Shown here: in pieces, positions 1-11,198 of the stretch
How positions within the stretch are numbered: position 1 is the stretch's first letter
How the letters are laid out: every line of letters begins with the position of its first letter
From: Collinsella aerofaciens
GTDB lineage: Bacteria; Actinomycetota; Coriobacteriia; Coriobacteriales; Coriobacteriaceae
Direction of reading: 5' to 3'
Assembly (NCBI RefSeq): GCF_963360655.1
Contig: NZ_OY725712.1
Coordinates: 1,054,001-1,118,000, forward strand
DNA length: 64,000 nucleotides
Made by a program: the position numbers and the translations under genes
Notes under the pieces: generated by a model
Told to the model about the DNA's origin: nothing
Database searches by the model: none
Seen by the model: the letters and a program-made list of their open reading frames with translations, nothing else

Positions 1-1
1 C

Positions 2-250
2 GCCGCCGGCCAGGCACAGCAGCAGGCCGCCCCGCAGCCGGCTCCGGCTCCCGCCCCCGCACCGGCTCCCGCCGCCGCACCTGCGGCCGGCACGTGGACT
101 TGCAGCTGCGGCGCCACCAACACCGGCAAGTTCTGCTCCGAGTGCGGCAGTCCCGCACCCGCCCCGGCACCGGCAAAGTGGTTCTGCCCCAACTGCGGCA
201 GCGAAAACGGCGGCAAGTTCTGCAGCAACTGCGGAACGCCCCGGCCCTAG
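2..250 (+). CDS. C-terminal end of a zinc-ribbon protein (partial, 5' end outside window)
   Basis: The reading frame is open from base 2 to a TAG at 248-250, giving 82 residues. It starts with a Gln/Ala/Pro-rich linker and ends in two short zinc ribbons, each with two CxxC-like pairs (CSCG...FCSECG and FCPNCG...FCSNCG) separated by an Ala/Pro spacer. This tail is typical of SPFH/band-7 'virion core protein-like' proteins, whose membrane-associated domain precedes Pro/Ala-rich linkers and C-terminal double zinc ribbons. The defining domain lies outside the window, so the family name is inference. It is followed 80 bp later by a lipoprotein gene on the same strand. Confidence 0.7.
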   Translation, partial: AAGQAQQQAAPQPAPAPAPAPAPAAAPAAGTWTCSCGATNTGKFCSECGSPAPAPAPAKWFCPNCGSENGGKFCSNCGTPRP

Positions 251-330
251 CCCCTCTATCTGGTAATTGGCGGGGGATCCGCCACCCCCGCATTTGCTTC
301 TATGGGTTTCGTTCGATGAAGGAGGACACC

Positions 331-1173
331 ATGAAGACAACGTTCAAAAAGCCCGTACTCGCATTTCTGACATGCGTCCTGGCGCTCGCCTTTGCCCTGA
401 CGGGCTGCAGCGGCGGCGGCAAGGACCCCAAGGCCAACTTCGTCGGCAGCTGGCAGTACTCGGGTGGAACCTTGGATGGCGAAGAGCTCACCGATGAGTA
501 CATGGATATGCTCAAGGAGTGGGGCCTCAACTGCGTCCTGATCCTCGACGAGGACGGCACAGGCGTCCTCGATATGTTCCTTGAGGTCGCCGACCTGAAA
601 TGGGAAGCCAAGGACGCCACCACCGTAACGATCACCGCCGAAGATGAGTCGCACGACCTGAAGCTCAAGGACGACAAGCTCGTCCTTGAGGTGGAAGGCG
701 ACAAGCTTATCTTCACCAAGTCCGACAAGGATCTGTCCGGCACGGTGAAGAAGGATCGCGAGGCGGCCGAGAAGGAAGAAGAGGTCGATGAGGCCGTCGA
801 AGACGACGACGTCCAGAGTGTCGAAATCTCCCCCGCCGTCACCGTCGCCGATGACGATCTGTGCACCATCACCATCACCGAGAAATTCAAGGACGACTGG
901 GGCGACATCGGCTTTGTCGTCAACATCACCAACAAGAGCGACAAGGACCTGACCTTCTACGCTCCTTCCGGCAAGACCAACGTCAACGGCACTATGAAGG
1001 AACCCTGGTTCTCGGCTAACCTGATGCCCGGCACCAGCGCCACCGAGGAATTCACGTTCTCGAGCGGCGAGCTTGACAGCCTTGACGACCTGGTCAATAC
1101 GACCATCGGCATCGACGCCTACCTGACCGATTCCTACGAGGACGTCGCCTCTTACAGCGCAACCATCGCGTAA
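331..1173 (+). CDS. Secreted lipoprotein, DUF-type, unknown function
   Basis: A 280-residue protein. The start at 331 is chosen because AAGGAGG lies at 319-325 and because it opens with a clear lipoprotein signal: a Lys-rich n-region, a hydrophobic stretch and the lipobox LTGC (Cys about residue 25) followed by SGGG. The first half (about 36-130) has small beta-rich repeats like lipocalin-type 'FVGSW' domains that test effects of added mass or expression. A Glu/Asp/Lys-rich hinge follows (about 135-165), then a C-terminal beta-sandwich that resembles DUF5067/DUF4352-type extracellular domains (FVVNITNKSDKDLTFY). It is probably anchored on the outer face of the membrane. No function is recognised. 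A strong terminator follows. Confidence 0.85.
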   Translation: MKTTFKKPVLAFLTCVLALAFALTGCSGGGKDPKANFVGSWQYSGGTLDGEELTDEYMDMLKEWGLNCVLILDEDGTGVLDMFLEVADLKWEAKDATTVTITAEDESHDLKLKDDKLVLEVEGDKLIFTKSDKDLSGTVKKDREAAEKEEEVDEAVEDDDVQSVEISPAVTVADDDLCTITITEKFKDDWGDIGFVVNITNKSDKDLTFYAPSGKTNVNGTMKEPWFSANLMPGTSATEEFTFSSGELDSLDDLVNTTIGIDAYLTDSYEDVASYSATIA

Positions 1174-1226
1174 CGGCAGACACCGATAGCCGCGGATTGG
1201 CGGACACATCCGCGCACTTGCCAGGC

Positions 1227-1264
1227 GGGGCCGCAGGAAATGATCCCGCGGCCCCGTCGTTTTT
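1227..1264 (+). terminator. Rho-independent terminator after the lipoprotein gene
   Basis: GGGGCCGC (1227-1234) pairs with GCGGCCCC (1248-1255) and is followed by GTCGTTTTT. The stem is perfect. It lies between this plus-strand gene and the convergent response-regulator gene. Confidence 0.85.
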
Positions 1265-1284
1265 ATGCCGATGCGTAACGAGCG

Positions 1285-1905
1285 CTAGCGCTCCATGTTG
1301 GGAACGATGCTGCCCTCCGTTACTGCGCGCACGGCCAAGCGCATGATGTTGTCGTAGCCGGTCTTGCTCAGGATCTCCGAGATGCGACGCTTGATGGTGC
1401 CCTCACTCATAAACAGCTCGGCCGCGATCTCGCGACGGCTCTTGCCCTCGCAGGCAAGGCGCAAAATCGATAGCTCAACATCGTCGAGTGCCGCCGTACC
1501 CGAAAAAATACTCTCGGGCGGCTTGGGAAACGTGCAATAGCCCGCCAGCGTGGAGCGCATCACGGCGAATAGCTCGTCGATACCGACGTTCTTGTACACA
1601 AAGCTATCGACGCCCGCCTCGCGGGCCTGATCGACAAAGGTGATCTCGGGCATGCCGGTCATGATAATGACGCGGCACTCGGGCAGTTGTTCTTTAATGC
1701 GCGCCGCCGCCACGATGCCGTTGGAATCATGCTCGGTGCATACGTCCATCAGCATCATGTCCGGGCGCTCCTTGAGCGCGACACCCAAGGCCTCGGAAGC
1801 ATCGGCAATGGCGGAAACAACGGTCATATCGGGCTGGTCGCCAACGGAACGCGCCAGGCTCTCGCGCAGGATGGCCTGGTCTTCGACTATAAGGACGCGG
1901 ATCAT
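1285..1905 (-). CDS. LuxR/NarL-family response regulator
   Basis: A 206-residue cytoplasmic regulator. The receiver domain (1-120) has the acidic pair near residue 9 (VEDQ), the phospho-acceptor Asp54 (LMDV), a switch Thr (IMTG) and the conserved Lys in VYKNVG. The C-terminal LuxR HTH (about 140-195) contains a SRREIAAELFMSEGTIKRRIS recognition unit. It overlaps the upstream histidine kinase gene by 4 bp (ATGA), so the two are translationally coupled. It is the last gene of a three-gene operon read right to left. The kinase next door is the likely phosphodonor. The target genes cannot be read from the sequence. Confidence 0.93.
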   Translation of the reverse strand: MIRVLIVEDQAILRESLARSVGDQPDMTVVSAIADASEALGVALKERPDMMLMDVCTEHDSNGIVAAARIKEQLPECRVIIMTGMPEITFVDQAREAGVDSFVYKNVGIDELFAVMRSTLAGYCTFPKPPESIFSGTAALDDVELSILRLACEGKSRREIAAELFMSEGTIKRRISEILSKTGYDNIMRLAVRAVTEGSIVPNMER

Positions 1906-3395
1906 GAGCTTCTCCTTTGAGCTGTGGCGCTGGCGTTGAGCGGGATGGACACCGCAAGCGTAAAGGGCGGGGCGGCATGGATTTCCAGGCAGCCGCCCAG
2001 ATCTTGCGCGACATGCCTCATACCTGGGATACCCGTTCCCTCGCGATACGATACGGGTGCAGGCGCGCCGTCGTTAGAAACGGTCATCCGCGCAACAGCG
2101 CTGTCTTCCGACGTCTCCCGCCACAGGCGCACATGGACCCGATGGGCCTGTGCATGCTTGGTGGCATTGGTCGAGGCTTCGCGGATAATCTGCAGAAAGG
2201 CTGCAGCGACACGCACGTCCTCAGGCAGCGCACCCTCTACATCGATCTGCACACTCACCAGGCCAAAAGCATGGACGATGTCACCCAGCTGCTCTGCAGG
2301 CTCGCTGGCACCGCCACTGCGCAAATCGGCGGCGATTGAGCGCAGCAACGGGTCAATCTGCTCGAGCGACTCATCGTCCAGACGCCCCTCCTCCAAATAG
2401 CGATGAAGAATGGACAGGCGCTGCCCGATCACATCGTGAACGCGGGCGCGCATACGTAGGTAGGCCGCATTGTCGGCAACCTTTTTAACTTCTTCGATCT
2501 GGGACTGGAGCTCTTGGCCCGCAAGCTCAAGTAGGTGGTTTGCTTGCGCCAAGCGGTCGTAGGCGTGTGCGTATTCCGTCACGTCCAGTCCGATAATGCG
2601 CTCAAAGAGGCGGCCCGAAACCATAACCTCGTCGTGCACAAATAGGCGAATCTCGGCGGGAGAAATCTCGATCACCGCGCGAGCATCACCAAAACGATCC
2701 AAGTTAATCCGCACACGGTTCCTACTGCTTTCGGGCATTTGCATGCTGAGTTTGCGCAGGTCGTTCCATGTGCCGCTCATGTCACCTAGATCGGTGGGCA
2801 TATGAAGTTCCACTAGGTTTTTGCGCATGCAGCGGTTCATGAGCAGCGGACGGCCCCTCGGGTCCAGATACAGGATGCCCACGGGAATCACGTTGATGGT
2901 CTCGATCGTCGAGAACGCGGTGATATCCTCCTGGCGGTTACGGACGTCCATCAAGAGCGCCGCGATGGAACGAAACAGGAAAAACGCTCCCTCTGCGATA
3001 AGGACAACGGTCCACGCCGAGCCCATGGCAAAAACCACCGGCGGCGTCACGGCGACAACGAGCAACAGTTCGGCCAGCATGACGAGGCGACGATAGTGCA
3101 CCATAAGCACCACGCCGTAGGCAAAGATTGCGGCATTGAGCCACAGCGCTCCGCCCATTGCCCTGGCGCAAACGTCAAGCGGCGCCACCAGATACGAGCC
3201 AGACGACGCGAATAAGATGAGCGCCGAAATCATCAGGTGAAGCACAAGGCTCGCCTCGTAGGCGCAAATCACCTTACGGTTATAGGACGAACGGCGCGAT
3301 GCGATGAGCGGGACGTGGATCGTCTGCAGACACGCAGCCAGGGCAAAGACAACATCGAGCGCAACGATTTGGGGAAGGATGAGCGAAATCTGCAT
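1902..3395 (-). CDS. Membrane histidine kinase, NarL/DesK class
   Basis: A 497-residue sensor kinase. Five or six hydrophobic segments fill about residues 8-165. A PAS-like region follows (about 175-270), then a short coiled coil. The HisKA_3 box carries the phospho-acceptor His in RARVHDVIGQRL (about residue 317). The HATPase_c domain has an N box (IIREASTNATKHA) and a G box (GTGIPGMRHV). The ATG at 3395 is chosen; an in-frame GTG at 3401 would overlap the upstream stop codon. The partner regulator overlaps by 4 bp. It is expected to phosphorylate that regulator in response to a membrane-sensed signal. The ligand is unknown. Confidence 0.9.
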   Translation of the reverse strand: MQISLILPQIVALDVVFALAACLQTIHVPLIASRRSSYNRKVICAYEASLVLHLMISALILFASSGSYLVAPLDVCARAMGGALWLNAAIFAYGVVLMVHYRRLVMLAELLLVVAVTPPVVFAMGSAWTVVLIAEGAFFLFRSIAALLMDVRNRQEDITAFSTIETINVIPVGILYLDPRGRPLLMNRCMRKNLVELHMPTDLGDMSGTWNDLRKLSMQMPESSRNRVRINLDRFGDARAVIEISPAEIRLFVHDEVMVSGRLFERIIGLDVTEYAHAYDRLAQANHLLELAGQELQSQIEEVKKVADNAAYLRMRARVHDVIGQRLSILHRYLEEGRLDDESLEQIDPLLRSIAADLRSGGASEPAEQLGDIVHAFGLVSVQIDVEGALPEDVRVAAAFLQIIREASTNATKHAQAHRVHVRLWRETSEDSAVARMTVSNDGAPAPVSYREGTGIPGMRHVAQDLGGCLEIHAAPPFTLAVSIPLNASATAQRRSS

Positions 3396-3397
3396 CG

Positions 3398-5197
3398 TCA
3401 CTCACCCGCCCTCGGCATCAAGACGATCATGCGCAGCTGGCCGGGCTCGCCCTCAAGGCGGTATGCCACGTTGCGCCCTTGCAGAGCGCTTTCGAGCTCT
3501 TGCGCAGCGGGCGTCTGCGAAAGATCTGCATCATCGTTGGAAAAAAGCGTGGCGCGCAGCTCGACACTGCATCGGTCATGGTCGCCCAAGTGATACATAA
3601 GCGCCGGATGGTCGGTGGTGTAGGCAAAAAACGCAAAGTCATACACGCAGTCGTACAGGGCGCTTACCGTACTGGCGTGCAACGGGAGCCGTATGGCGAT
3701 AATCGAGGCGCAATCGATATCGATGGTGCGCAGGTCGCTTGCGAGCTCGTTGGCGATGAGCTGAATGCGGTCGCGATCAAAACCGCTCTCCCCGTGCTGC
3801 GCCAACGTGAGCGATCCCTTGCGCTTGCAATAGGCGACAAGCATCTTGGCGCGCTGCAGCATGCGGTAGCGCTCGTGCGAAGACGCTTCGTCGGTCAACG
3901 GCGGCAGCGAGCTCAGCAGGTCGTACATCCCTTTGAGCGCGCGGGCAAGCGCCTGGTCCACGTCTTGGACCAGCAAGGTCTCGGCCTCTTGATCTGCCAG
4001 GTGCGTCTTAAGGTCGTAGTCGGCGGCGAGCAGCTCGTTTTGACGCTGCAGCTCCATGCGACGATGTGCCAGTTCACGGTTAAGCTCGTTGAGCTCCGAC
4101 ACGTCTTGGGCAAGCAGGGCCGATCCGCCCAGCAGTGGAAAGGCACGGTACATCACATCGGGATCGGACGCCACGGCAAAGGCATGGGCGCGGCCGTGCT
4201 CCTGGGTCCGCAACTCCTCGCGCACGCCTACCGGCACTGGCTTTGACACCGGCGTGGCATAGACCTCCTGCAGGTCGCGCGTTAGAACTTTGAGGTCAAG
4301 CGGCAAGGTGTCGAAGATGCCGGCGATGTCGTGATACGACGGAATGACACCGCAATCGAGACAGATTTCCATCGCCACCACGCACAAGACGCAATAGATG
4401 AGCGAGAAGTTGAGCCTCCATGCCCAGGGCACGCGCAACGCATAGGAGATGGCAAAGAATGCGCCGCCCAGCAGTACGAGCGCCGCCGTACCCGAGAAAC
4501 GCTGGATGCGAAAGGACGAGGACCGACCAACCAGGATAAAAAAGGCCACGAAGTTAAAGGCCGTCCACACTAAGACGGCGAAATAACCCCAGCCGTACGT
4601 GTAGTCGTTGCTCCAGGTGTCGCTTGTACGGTCAAAGCGGAAGACCTGCTGGTGAAAATCGTTGGTGAGCACAAATCCGATAAGCAGGATGGCCACAATC
4701 CACAGCGCAGCGCAGCAGCGGCGACCCAGGCGGTGTTGCTCCAGGCCCGCAAGGCGCAGACCACACAACTGGTAGAGCAGCGGAATGAGCGTCATGGGCA
4801 CGTAGTACAGGTACCACAGCACGGTGGCATAGAACGGCGTGAACGACTTGTACTTGAGAATGACCTCGATCATCCACAGGGCGCAGATGGTGGCGATGGC
4901 AACAAGACGGCGGCGCAACACATAGTCCAAACAGCGCAGATAGACCGATACGCCCCAGATCGAAAATACAATTGCGGCGACAAGCAACGGCAGAGAGCTC
5001 GAATGGACGAGCGCATCCACGACCTCTTCGGACGCCTCGCTATAGGCGGGCACGGTGTTAGAAAGTTTGGGGTCGAAGGCGAACAGCGCCGGCAAGACTG
5101 CCAAAAGCATGAGGAACAGCGCGGTGATGGCGCCGGCGATAGCAAAGACGCGGTGACGGTACACCTGATGTGTTATGCCAACAAGGAATCGCGGCAT
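3398..5197 (-). CDS. Membrane sensor with degenerate kinase-like C-terminus
   Basis: A 599-residue protein and the first gene of the sensory operon. The N-terminal half (about 8-300) has roughly ten hydrophobic segments resembling a histidine-kinase-associated 7TM/8TM sensor. A linker, a coiled coil around residues 375-420 (ELNRELAHRRMELQRQNE) and a C-terminal domain that aligns in layout with a kinase follow. I find no H-box His in a DHP-like helix and no N or G box, so it is probably not an active kinase. It may act as a co-sensor for the adjacent kinase. The ATG at 5197 is chosen; an in-frame GTG at 5425 would add residues of poor coding character and run into the palindrome at 5396-5444. 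Confidence 0.8.
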   Translation of the reverse strand: MPRFLVGITHQVYRHRVFAIAGAITALFLMLLAVLPALFAFDPKLSNTVPAYSEASEEVVDALVHSSSLPLLVAAIVFSIWGVSVYLRCLDYVLRRRLVAIATICALWMIEVILKYKSFTPFYATVLWYLYYVPMTLIPLLYQLCGLRLAGLEQHRLGRRCCAALWIVAILLIGFVLTNDFHQQVFRFDRTSDTWSNDYTYGWGYFAVLVWTAFNFVAFFILVGRSSSFRIQRFSGTAALVLLGGAFFAISYALRVPWAWRLNFSLIYCVLCVVAMEICLDCGVIPSYHDIAGIFDTLPLDLKVLTRDLQEVYATPVSKPVPVGVREELRTQEHGRAHAFAVASDPDVMYRAFPLLGGSALLAQDVSELNELNRELAHRRMELQRQNELLAADYDLKTHLADQEAETLLVQDVDQALARALKGMYDLLSSLPPLTDEASSHERYRMLQRAKMLVAYCKRKGSLTLAQHGESGFDRDRIQLIANELASDLRTIDIDCASIIAIRLPLHASTVSALYDCVYDFAFFAYTTDHPALMYHLGDHDRCSVELRATLFSNDDADLSQTPAAQELESALQGRNVAYRLEGEPGQLRMIVLMPRAGE

Positions 5198-5395
5198 GGC
5201 GAAGAGCCTGCCGCCCCTGGGATCCGCCACGGGTGCGGATCGGGCGGCCGCGTGGCCGATATGTCGCTCGCGGGTACCCATAGTGCTTTTAGCGTACCGA
5301 CAGGTGGGCCCAAAAAGCGGGCCACATGTCCCAAAATCCGCAGACGGCAAGGCGCCCGGCAGCCTCCCCCGTCCGGCACTTCCCGATATCCGCCC

Positions 5396-5444
5396 GCCCC
5401 AAACCACCGCAAAGGGGACAGGCACCTTTGTGGTGGTTTGGGGC
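5396..5444. repeat. 49-bp palindrome between DUF4867 gene and sensory operon
   Basis: Arms of 19 bp (5396-5414 and 5426-5444; GCCCCAAACCACC...GGTGGTTTGGGGC) pair with one mismatch around an 11-bp loop. There is no T-run on either side. It lies between the stop of the DUF4867 gene and the 5' side of the sensory operon, so it could be a REP-like element or an mRNA 3'-end hairpin. Confidence 0.8.
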
Positions 5445-5450
5445 GATGCG

Positions 5451-6095
5451 CTAGTCCACGGCGATGTCGAGGTTCTTGCCGATGAGACCTACGTAGCCGC
5501 CCTCGGCAGCCTTGGGGCTGTCAGCATGGCAGAGAACCCACTTGTCGGCCTTCCAGTAGCAGTAGCTGTCGCCAGCCGTGGGCATGTCGGCTGCAGCCTC
5601 GGGGCGCGGGCCGTTGGTGCCGGCGGGCAGCGCCACCATCACCTGGAAGCCGCCGTCGTCGACCATGCAGGGCGTGTAGTGAAGCGTGGTGTTGAAAACC
5701 TCAACAAGCGTGCCGGCCGGCACGCGGAACGCCTTGACGCACGCGGTATCGAGCTTGCCGTCCTCGATCTCCCAGCGATGCGCCACGAGCAGGATAAAGT
5801 CGCGGGCGCCCAGGTTGAACTCGCTCGCGCGGTGGTACTCCAGGCAGTTGAGACGCGTGTTGTGGCCGTTGCACCAGCCCAGCTGGAAGGGACGACCGCC
5901 AAACATGAGAAAGCCCAGCTTATCGGCATCCATGACACCCTCGAGCTCGGGCGCGGAGGCCACATACTTGCTGCCCTCGGGGATGGGCGTGGAGGCAAGT
6001 GCCTCGAGCACGGGCGACGTAAGCTCGGACGGAACGTTATCCCAAACGTTGCCATAGGACTTGAACTCGGGATCAGAGACAGAGTAGATATGCAT
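5451..6095 (-). CDS. DUF4867 family protein
   Basis: A 214-residue soluble protein without signal peptide or membrane segment. Start chosen for AGGAG six bases upstream. Sequence features such as GWCNGHNTRLNCLEYHRASEF and the HRWEIEDGKLD stretch look like a cupin-type fold of the DUF4867 family, often annotated near sugar metabolism. His and Glu residues in LEYHRASE and the second cupin-like strand could bind a metal. No catalytic function is established from what I can see. It follows luxS on the same strand, but the luxS terminator and its own upstream dyad suggest a separate transcript. Confidence 0.75.
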   Translation of the reverse strand: MHIYSVSDPEFKSYGNVWDNVPSELTSPVLEALASTPIPEGSKYVASAPELEGVMDADKLGFLMFGGRPFQLGWCNGHNTRLNCLEYHRASEFNLGARDFILLVAHRWEIEDGKLDTACVKAFRVPAGTLVEVFNTTLHYTPCMVDDGGFQVMVALPAGTNGPRPEAAADMPTAGDSYCYWKADKWVLCHADSPKAAEGGYVGLIGKNLDIAVD

Positions 6096-6135
6096 GTTCG
6101 CTCCTGTTCGTTTGTGTGACAGTATGAACATTCTA

Positions 6136-6149
6136 GAACAATCTTGTTC
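6136..6149. promoter_or_regulatory. Perfect 14-bp palindrome upstream of DUF4867 gene (candidate operator)
   Basis: GAACAATCTTGTTC is a 6-2-6 perfect dyad, 41 bp upstream of the start codon. Near it on the minus strand is TAGAAT, a possible -10. The position suits a repressor site. Confidence 0.5.
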
Positions 6150-6167
6150 TGTTTTGAGCACTCGGCA

Positions 6168-6201
6168 TAAAAAAGCGCTCCGCAAAGAGCGGGAGCGCTT
6201 C
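6168..6201 (-). terminator. Rho-independent terminator after luxS
   Basis: On the minus strand AAGCGCTC pairs with GAGCGCTT across a 12-nt loop, followed by a run of six T residues. It separates luxS from the DUF4867 gene. Confidence 0.85.
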
Positions 6202-6230
6202 TGGCACAAACGTTATTCCTGCAAGCAGCC

Positions 6231-6719
6231 TTACGCCTGCTGATAGTGCAGGTGATTCTCGTCGATATCGGCCAAGTCGCGGTCGAGGTAGCGGCGCGCG
6301 AGCCAGTTTGCCATGGGAAGGTTCTGGTCCAGGTAGTTACCGCACTCCTCGGGAGCGGCACCGGGGATATCGCCCTCAAAGCCAGCGACAAACTCGAACA
6401 GCTCACGCACGAGCGGCAGAATCTCCTCGCTCGTCACCTCGCCAAACACGACGAGGTAAAAGCCCGTACGGCAGCCCATGGGACCAAAGTAGACAATGCG
6501 GCTCGACCACTCGGCATGATTGCGAAGGAACGTCGCGCCCAAGTGCTCGATGGTGTGGCATTCGGCCGTGTTCATAACCGGCTCCTTATTGGGCGTGGTC
6601 AGGCGCAGGTCAAAAGTGGTGACGGCGGCGCCGGTCGCCGGATCGCGGTCGATGCGGCTCACATACACGCCGGGCTCAAGCAGCAGATGGTCAACGGAAA
6701 AACTCGCGATGCGCTCCAT
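6231..6719 (-). CDS. luxS: S-ribosylhomocysteine lyase LuxS
   Basis: A 162-residue enzyme, full length for the family. It cleaves S-ribosylhomocysteine to homocysteine and DPD, the precursor of autoinducer-2, in the activated methyl cycle. The metal site is complete: His55 and His59 in HTIEHL and Cys127 in APEECGNY. The catalytic Cys83 is in FGPMGCRTGFY. Start chosen for GAGAGG seven bases upstream. No mtnN/pfs gene is adjacent. The leader (6745-6859) carries four alternating inverted-repeat arms that could regulate read-through from the upstream LacI-family gene. Confidence 0.97.
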   Translation of the reverse strand: MERIASFSVDHLLLEPGVYVSRIDRDPATGAAVTTFDLRLTTPNKEPVMNTAECHTIEHLGATFLRNHAEWSSRIVYFGPMGCRTGFYLVVFGEVTSEEILPLVRELFEFVAGFEGDIPGAAPEECGNYLDQNLPMANWLARRYLDRDLADIDENHLHYQQA

Positions 6720-6744
6720 GGCAGATCCTCTCGGTAGTTAAATT

Positions 6745-6859
6745 GGGACGGGGCTCTTTTAGCTGGTTCGAATGGTCGCACCAATCATACCAGTCAAAAA
6801 AGCCCCGTCCCAAATGAGCTACCCGGGACGGGGATCAATGAGTTTTAAATCCCCGTCCC
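6745..6859 (-). promoter_or_regulatory. Four-arm alternating hairpin leader / terminator upstream of luxS
   Basis: Read on the minus strand, the arms are GGGACGGGGA (6859-6850), TCCCCGTCCC (6834-6825), GGGACGGGGCT plus T6 (6811-6796) and AGCCCCGTCCC (6755-6745). Arms 2 and 3 make a textbook intrinsic terminator. Arms 1:2 and 3:4 make the mutually exclusive alternative. The fourth arm ends 25 nt before the luxS start. Confidence 0.7.
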
Positions 6860-6921
6860 AGAAAAATCATTCTAGGTAATCTAGAAGGACTTTTCCGCTC
6901 TGGGGTCTGGCGCCGTTCCGA

Positions 6922-7932
6922 CTAGATCTCGCGCACGCTTTGGCGCTCGACAAAATAGGTCGATACGGCCGTCTTGCAGGTATAGCTCTTGGGATTGCGG
7001 ATGTTGCCCACCAGGCGGCGCACCGCGATCTCGCCCACCTCGTGCTTGGGAACGTGCACCGTGGTGAGCGGCGGGTTGGAAAAGGCGCCCAACGACAGGT
7101 CGTCAAAGCCGATGATCGAGACATCCTCGGGCACGCGAATACCGTGCTCGTTGAGCGCGCGCATGGCACCCACGGCGAGCACGTCGTTTTCGGCAAAGAA
7201 AGCCGTCGGCAGGTCGTCGTGCGAGACGCTGTCGAGCCACGCGCCCATATCGCGATAAGCGCCCTCGAGCGTGGTGCCCAGCGTGACACGCCATGCCGGA
7301 TTGGCCTCGAGGCCCGCATCCTCAAGCGCTTGGCGATAGCCGCGCTCGCGGTCCTTAAAGTTGCGGATGCGAAGGTCGCCCGCCAGATAGCCGATTTGCT
7401 TGTGACCTTTCTCGATAAGGTAGTCCACGGCGCGCAGTACCGAATCGGTGTTGGCAATGACCACGGCATCAAAGTATTGGCGATCGCTCCAGCCGTCGAG
7501 CACGATCAGGTGGGCGGCGGCGTTGGCGAACAGGGCGTAGTCCTCCTCGCCCAGCTCGGTACCCATCAGCACGATAGCGGCGGACGGATCGGCGATCAGG
7601 CCCTCGACCTGCGGGCGCACAGCGTCAAGATCGCTAAAGTCGAGCGTGACAAAGCTCGTGCTCATGCCGTGGCGACGCGCCTGGCGCTCCACGCCCTCGA
7701 TGACCGCGGGATGGAAGGTGCTCTCGTCCAGGATGGCGGCCGTCTTGCGCGCAAGCACAAACTGGATGCTCTCGAGCTGCGTCGACTGCTGGTAGCCGAG
7801 CGACTGCGCACACTCCAGGATGACCTTGGCGGTCTCCTCGCTCACGCTGCGCTTGCGGTTGAGCGCGTTGGACACGGTTGCGGGCGAAAAGCCGGTAATG
7901 CGGCTGATCTCGCGGACGCTTGCTTTAGCCAT
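6922..7932 (-). CDS. LacI-family transcriptional regulator
   Basis: A 336-residue repressor. The N-terminal LacI HTH is intact (ASVREISRITGFSPATVSNALN, residues 3-24) with the YxPN-like hinge replaced by YQQSTQLES. The periplasmic-binding-like ligand domain follows (about 60-330). ATG at 7932 is chosen for the GGGGGA upstream; an ATG one codon earlier is also possible. It lies downstream of the bgl operon on the same strand but has its own good -35 (TTGACA at 8056-8061). The ligand and operators are unknown; a sugar is likely. GalR-like 'catabolite' features such as an HPr-Ser-P interaction cannot be judged. Confidence 0.9.
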   Translation of the reverse strand: MAKASVREISRITGFSPATVSNALNRKRSVSEETAKVILECAQSLGYQQSTQLESIQFVLARKTAAILDESTFHPAVIEGVERQARRHGMSTSFVTLDFSDLDAVRPQVEGLIADPSAAIVLMGTELGEEDYALFANAAAHLIVLDGWSDRQYFDAVVIANTDSVLRAVDYLIEKGHKQIGYLAGDLRIRNFKDRERGYRQALEDAGLEANPAWRVTLGTTLEGAYRDMGAWLDSVSHDDLPTAFFAENDVLAVGAMRALNEHGIRVPEDVSIIGFDDLSLGAFSNPPLTTVHVPKHEVGEIAVRRLVGNIRNPKSYTCKTAVSTYFVERQSVREI

Positions 7933-8032
7933 CATTCCCCCTAGCATCGGTCGCGGCCGAGCATCGTGGCTTGACCGCCCCGTGGCTCGGCAACTAAACG
8001 ACCGCAAATTCAATCTAAACAGAAGAGTAAAT

Positions 8033-8061
8033 GTTTATTAGCTAGTTTAGCCTGTTGTCAA
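8033..8061 (-). promoter_or_regulatory. Promoter of the LacI-family gene
   Basis: On the minus strand a consensus TTGACA (8061-8056) is followed after 17 bp by ATAAAC, with AATAAA in alternative register. The spacer holds the symmetric TAGCTA, a possible autoregulatory site. It lies 54 bp downstream of the bglA stop codon. Confidence 0.55.
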
Positions 8062-8114
8062 GCAAAGTGGCGCGACTATTCCCCCAACGGGCGCATTTGT
8101 CCATCTTAACGTTA

Positions 8115-11128
<3,014 letters not shown>

Positions 11129-11198
11129 CATTGGCTCCTTTGCACAATCTTGGCTTACTGTTCGAATCGGCAAAGGTCATGCCCCGAATGGCTACGGG

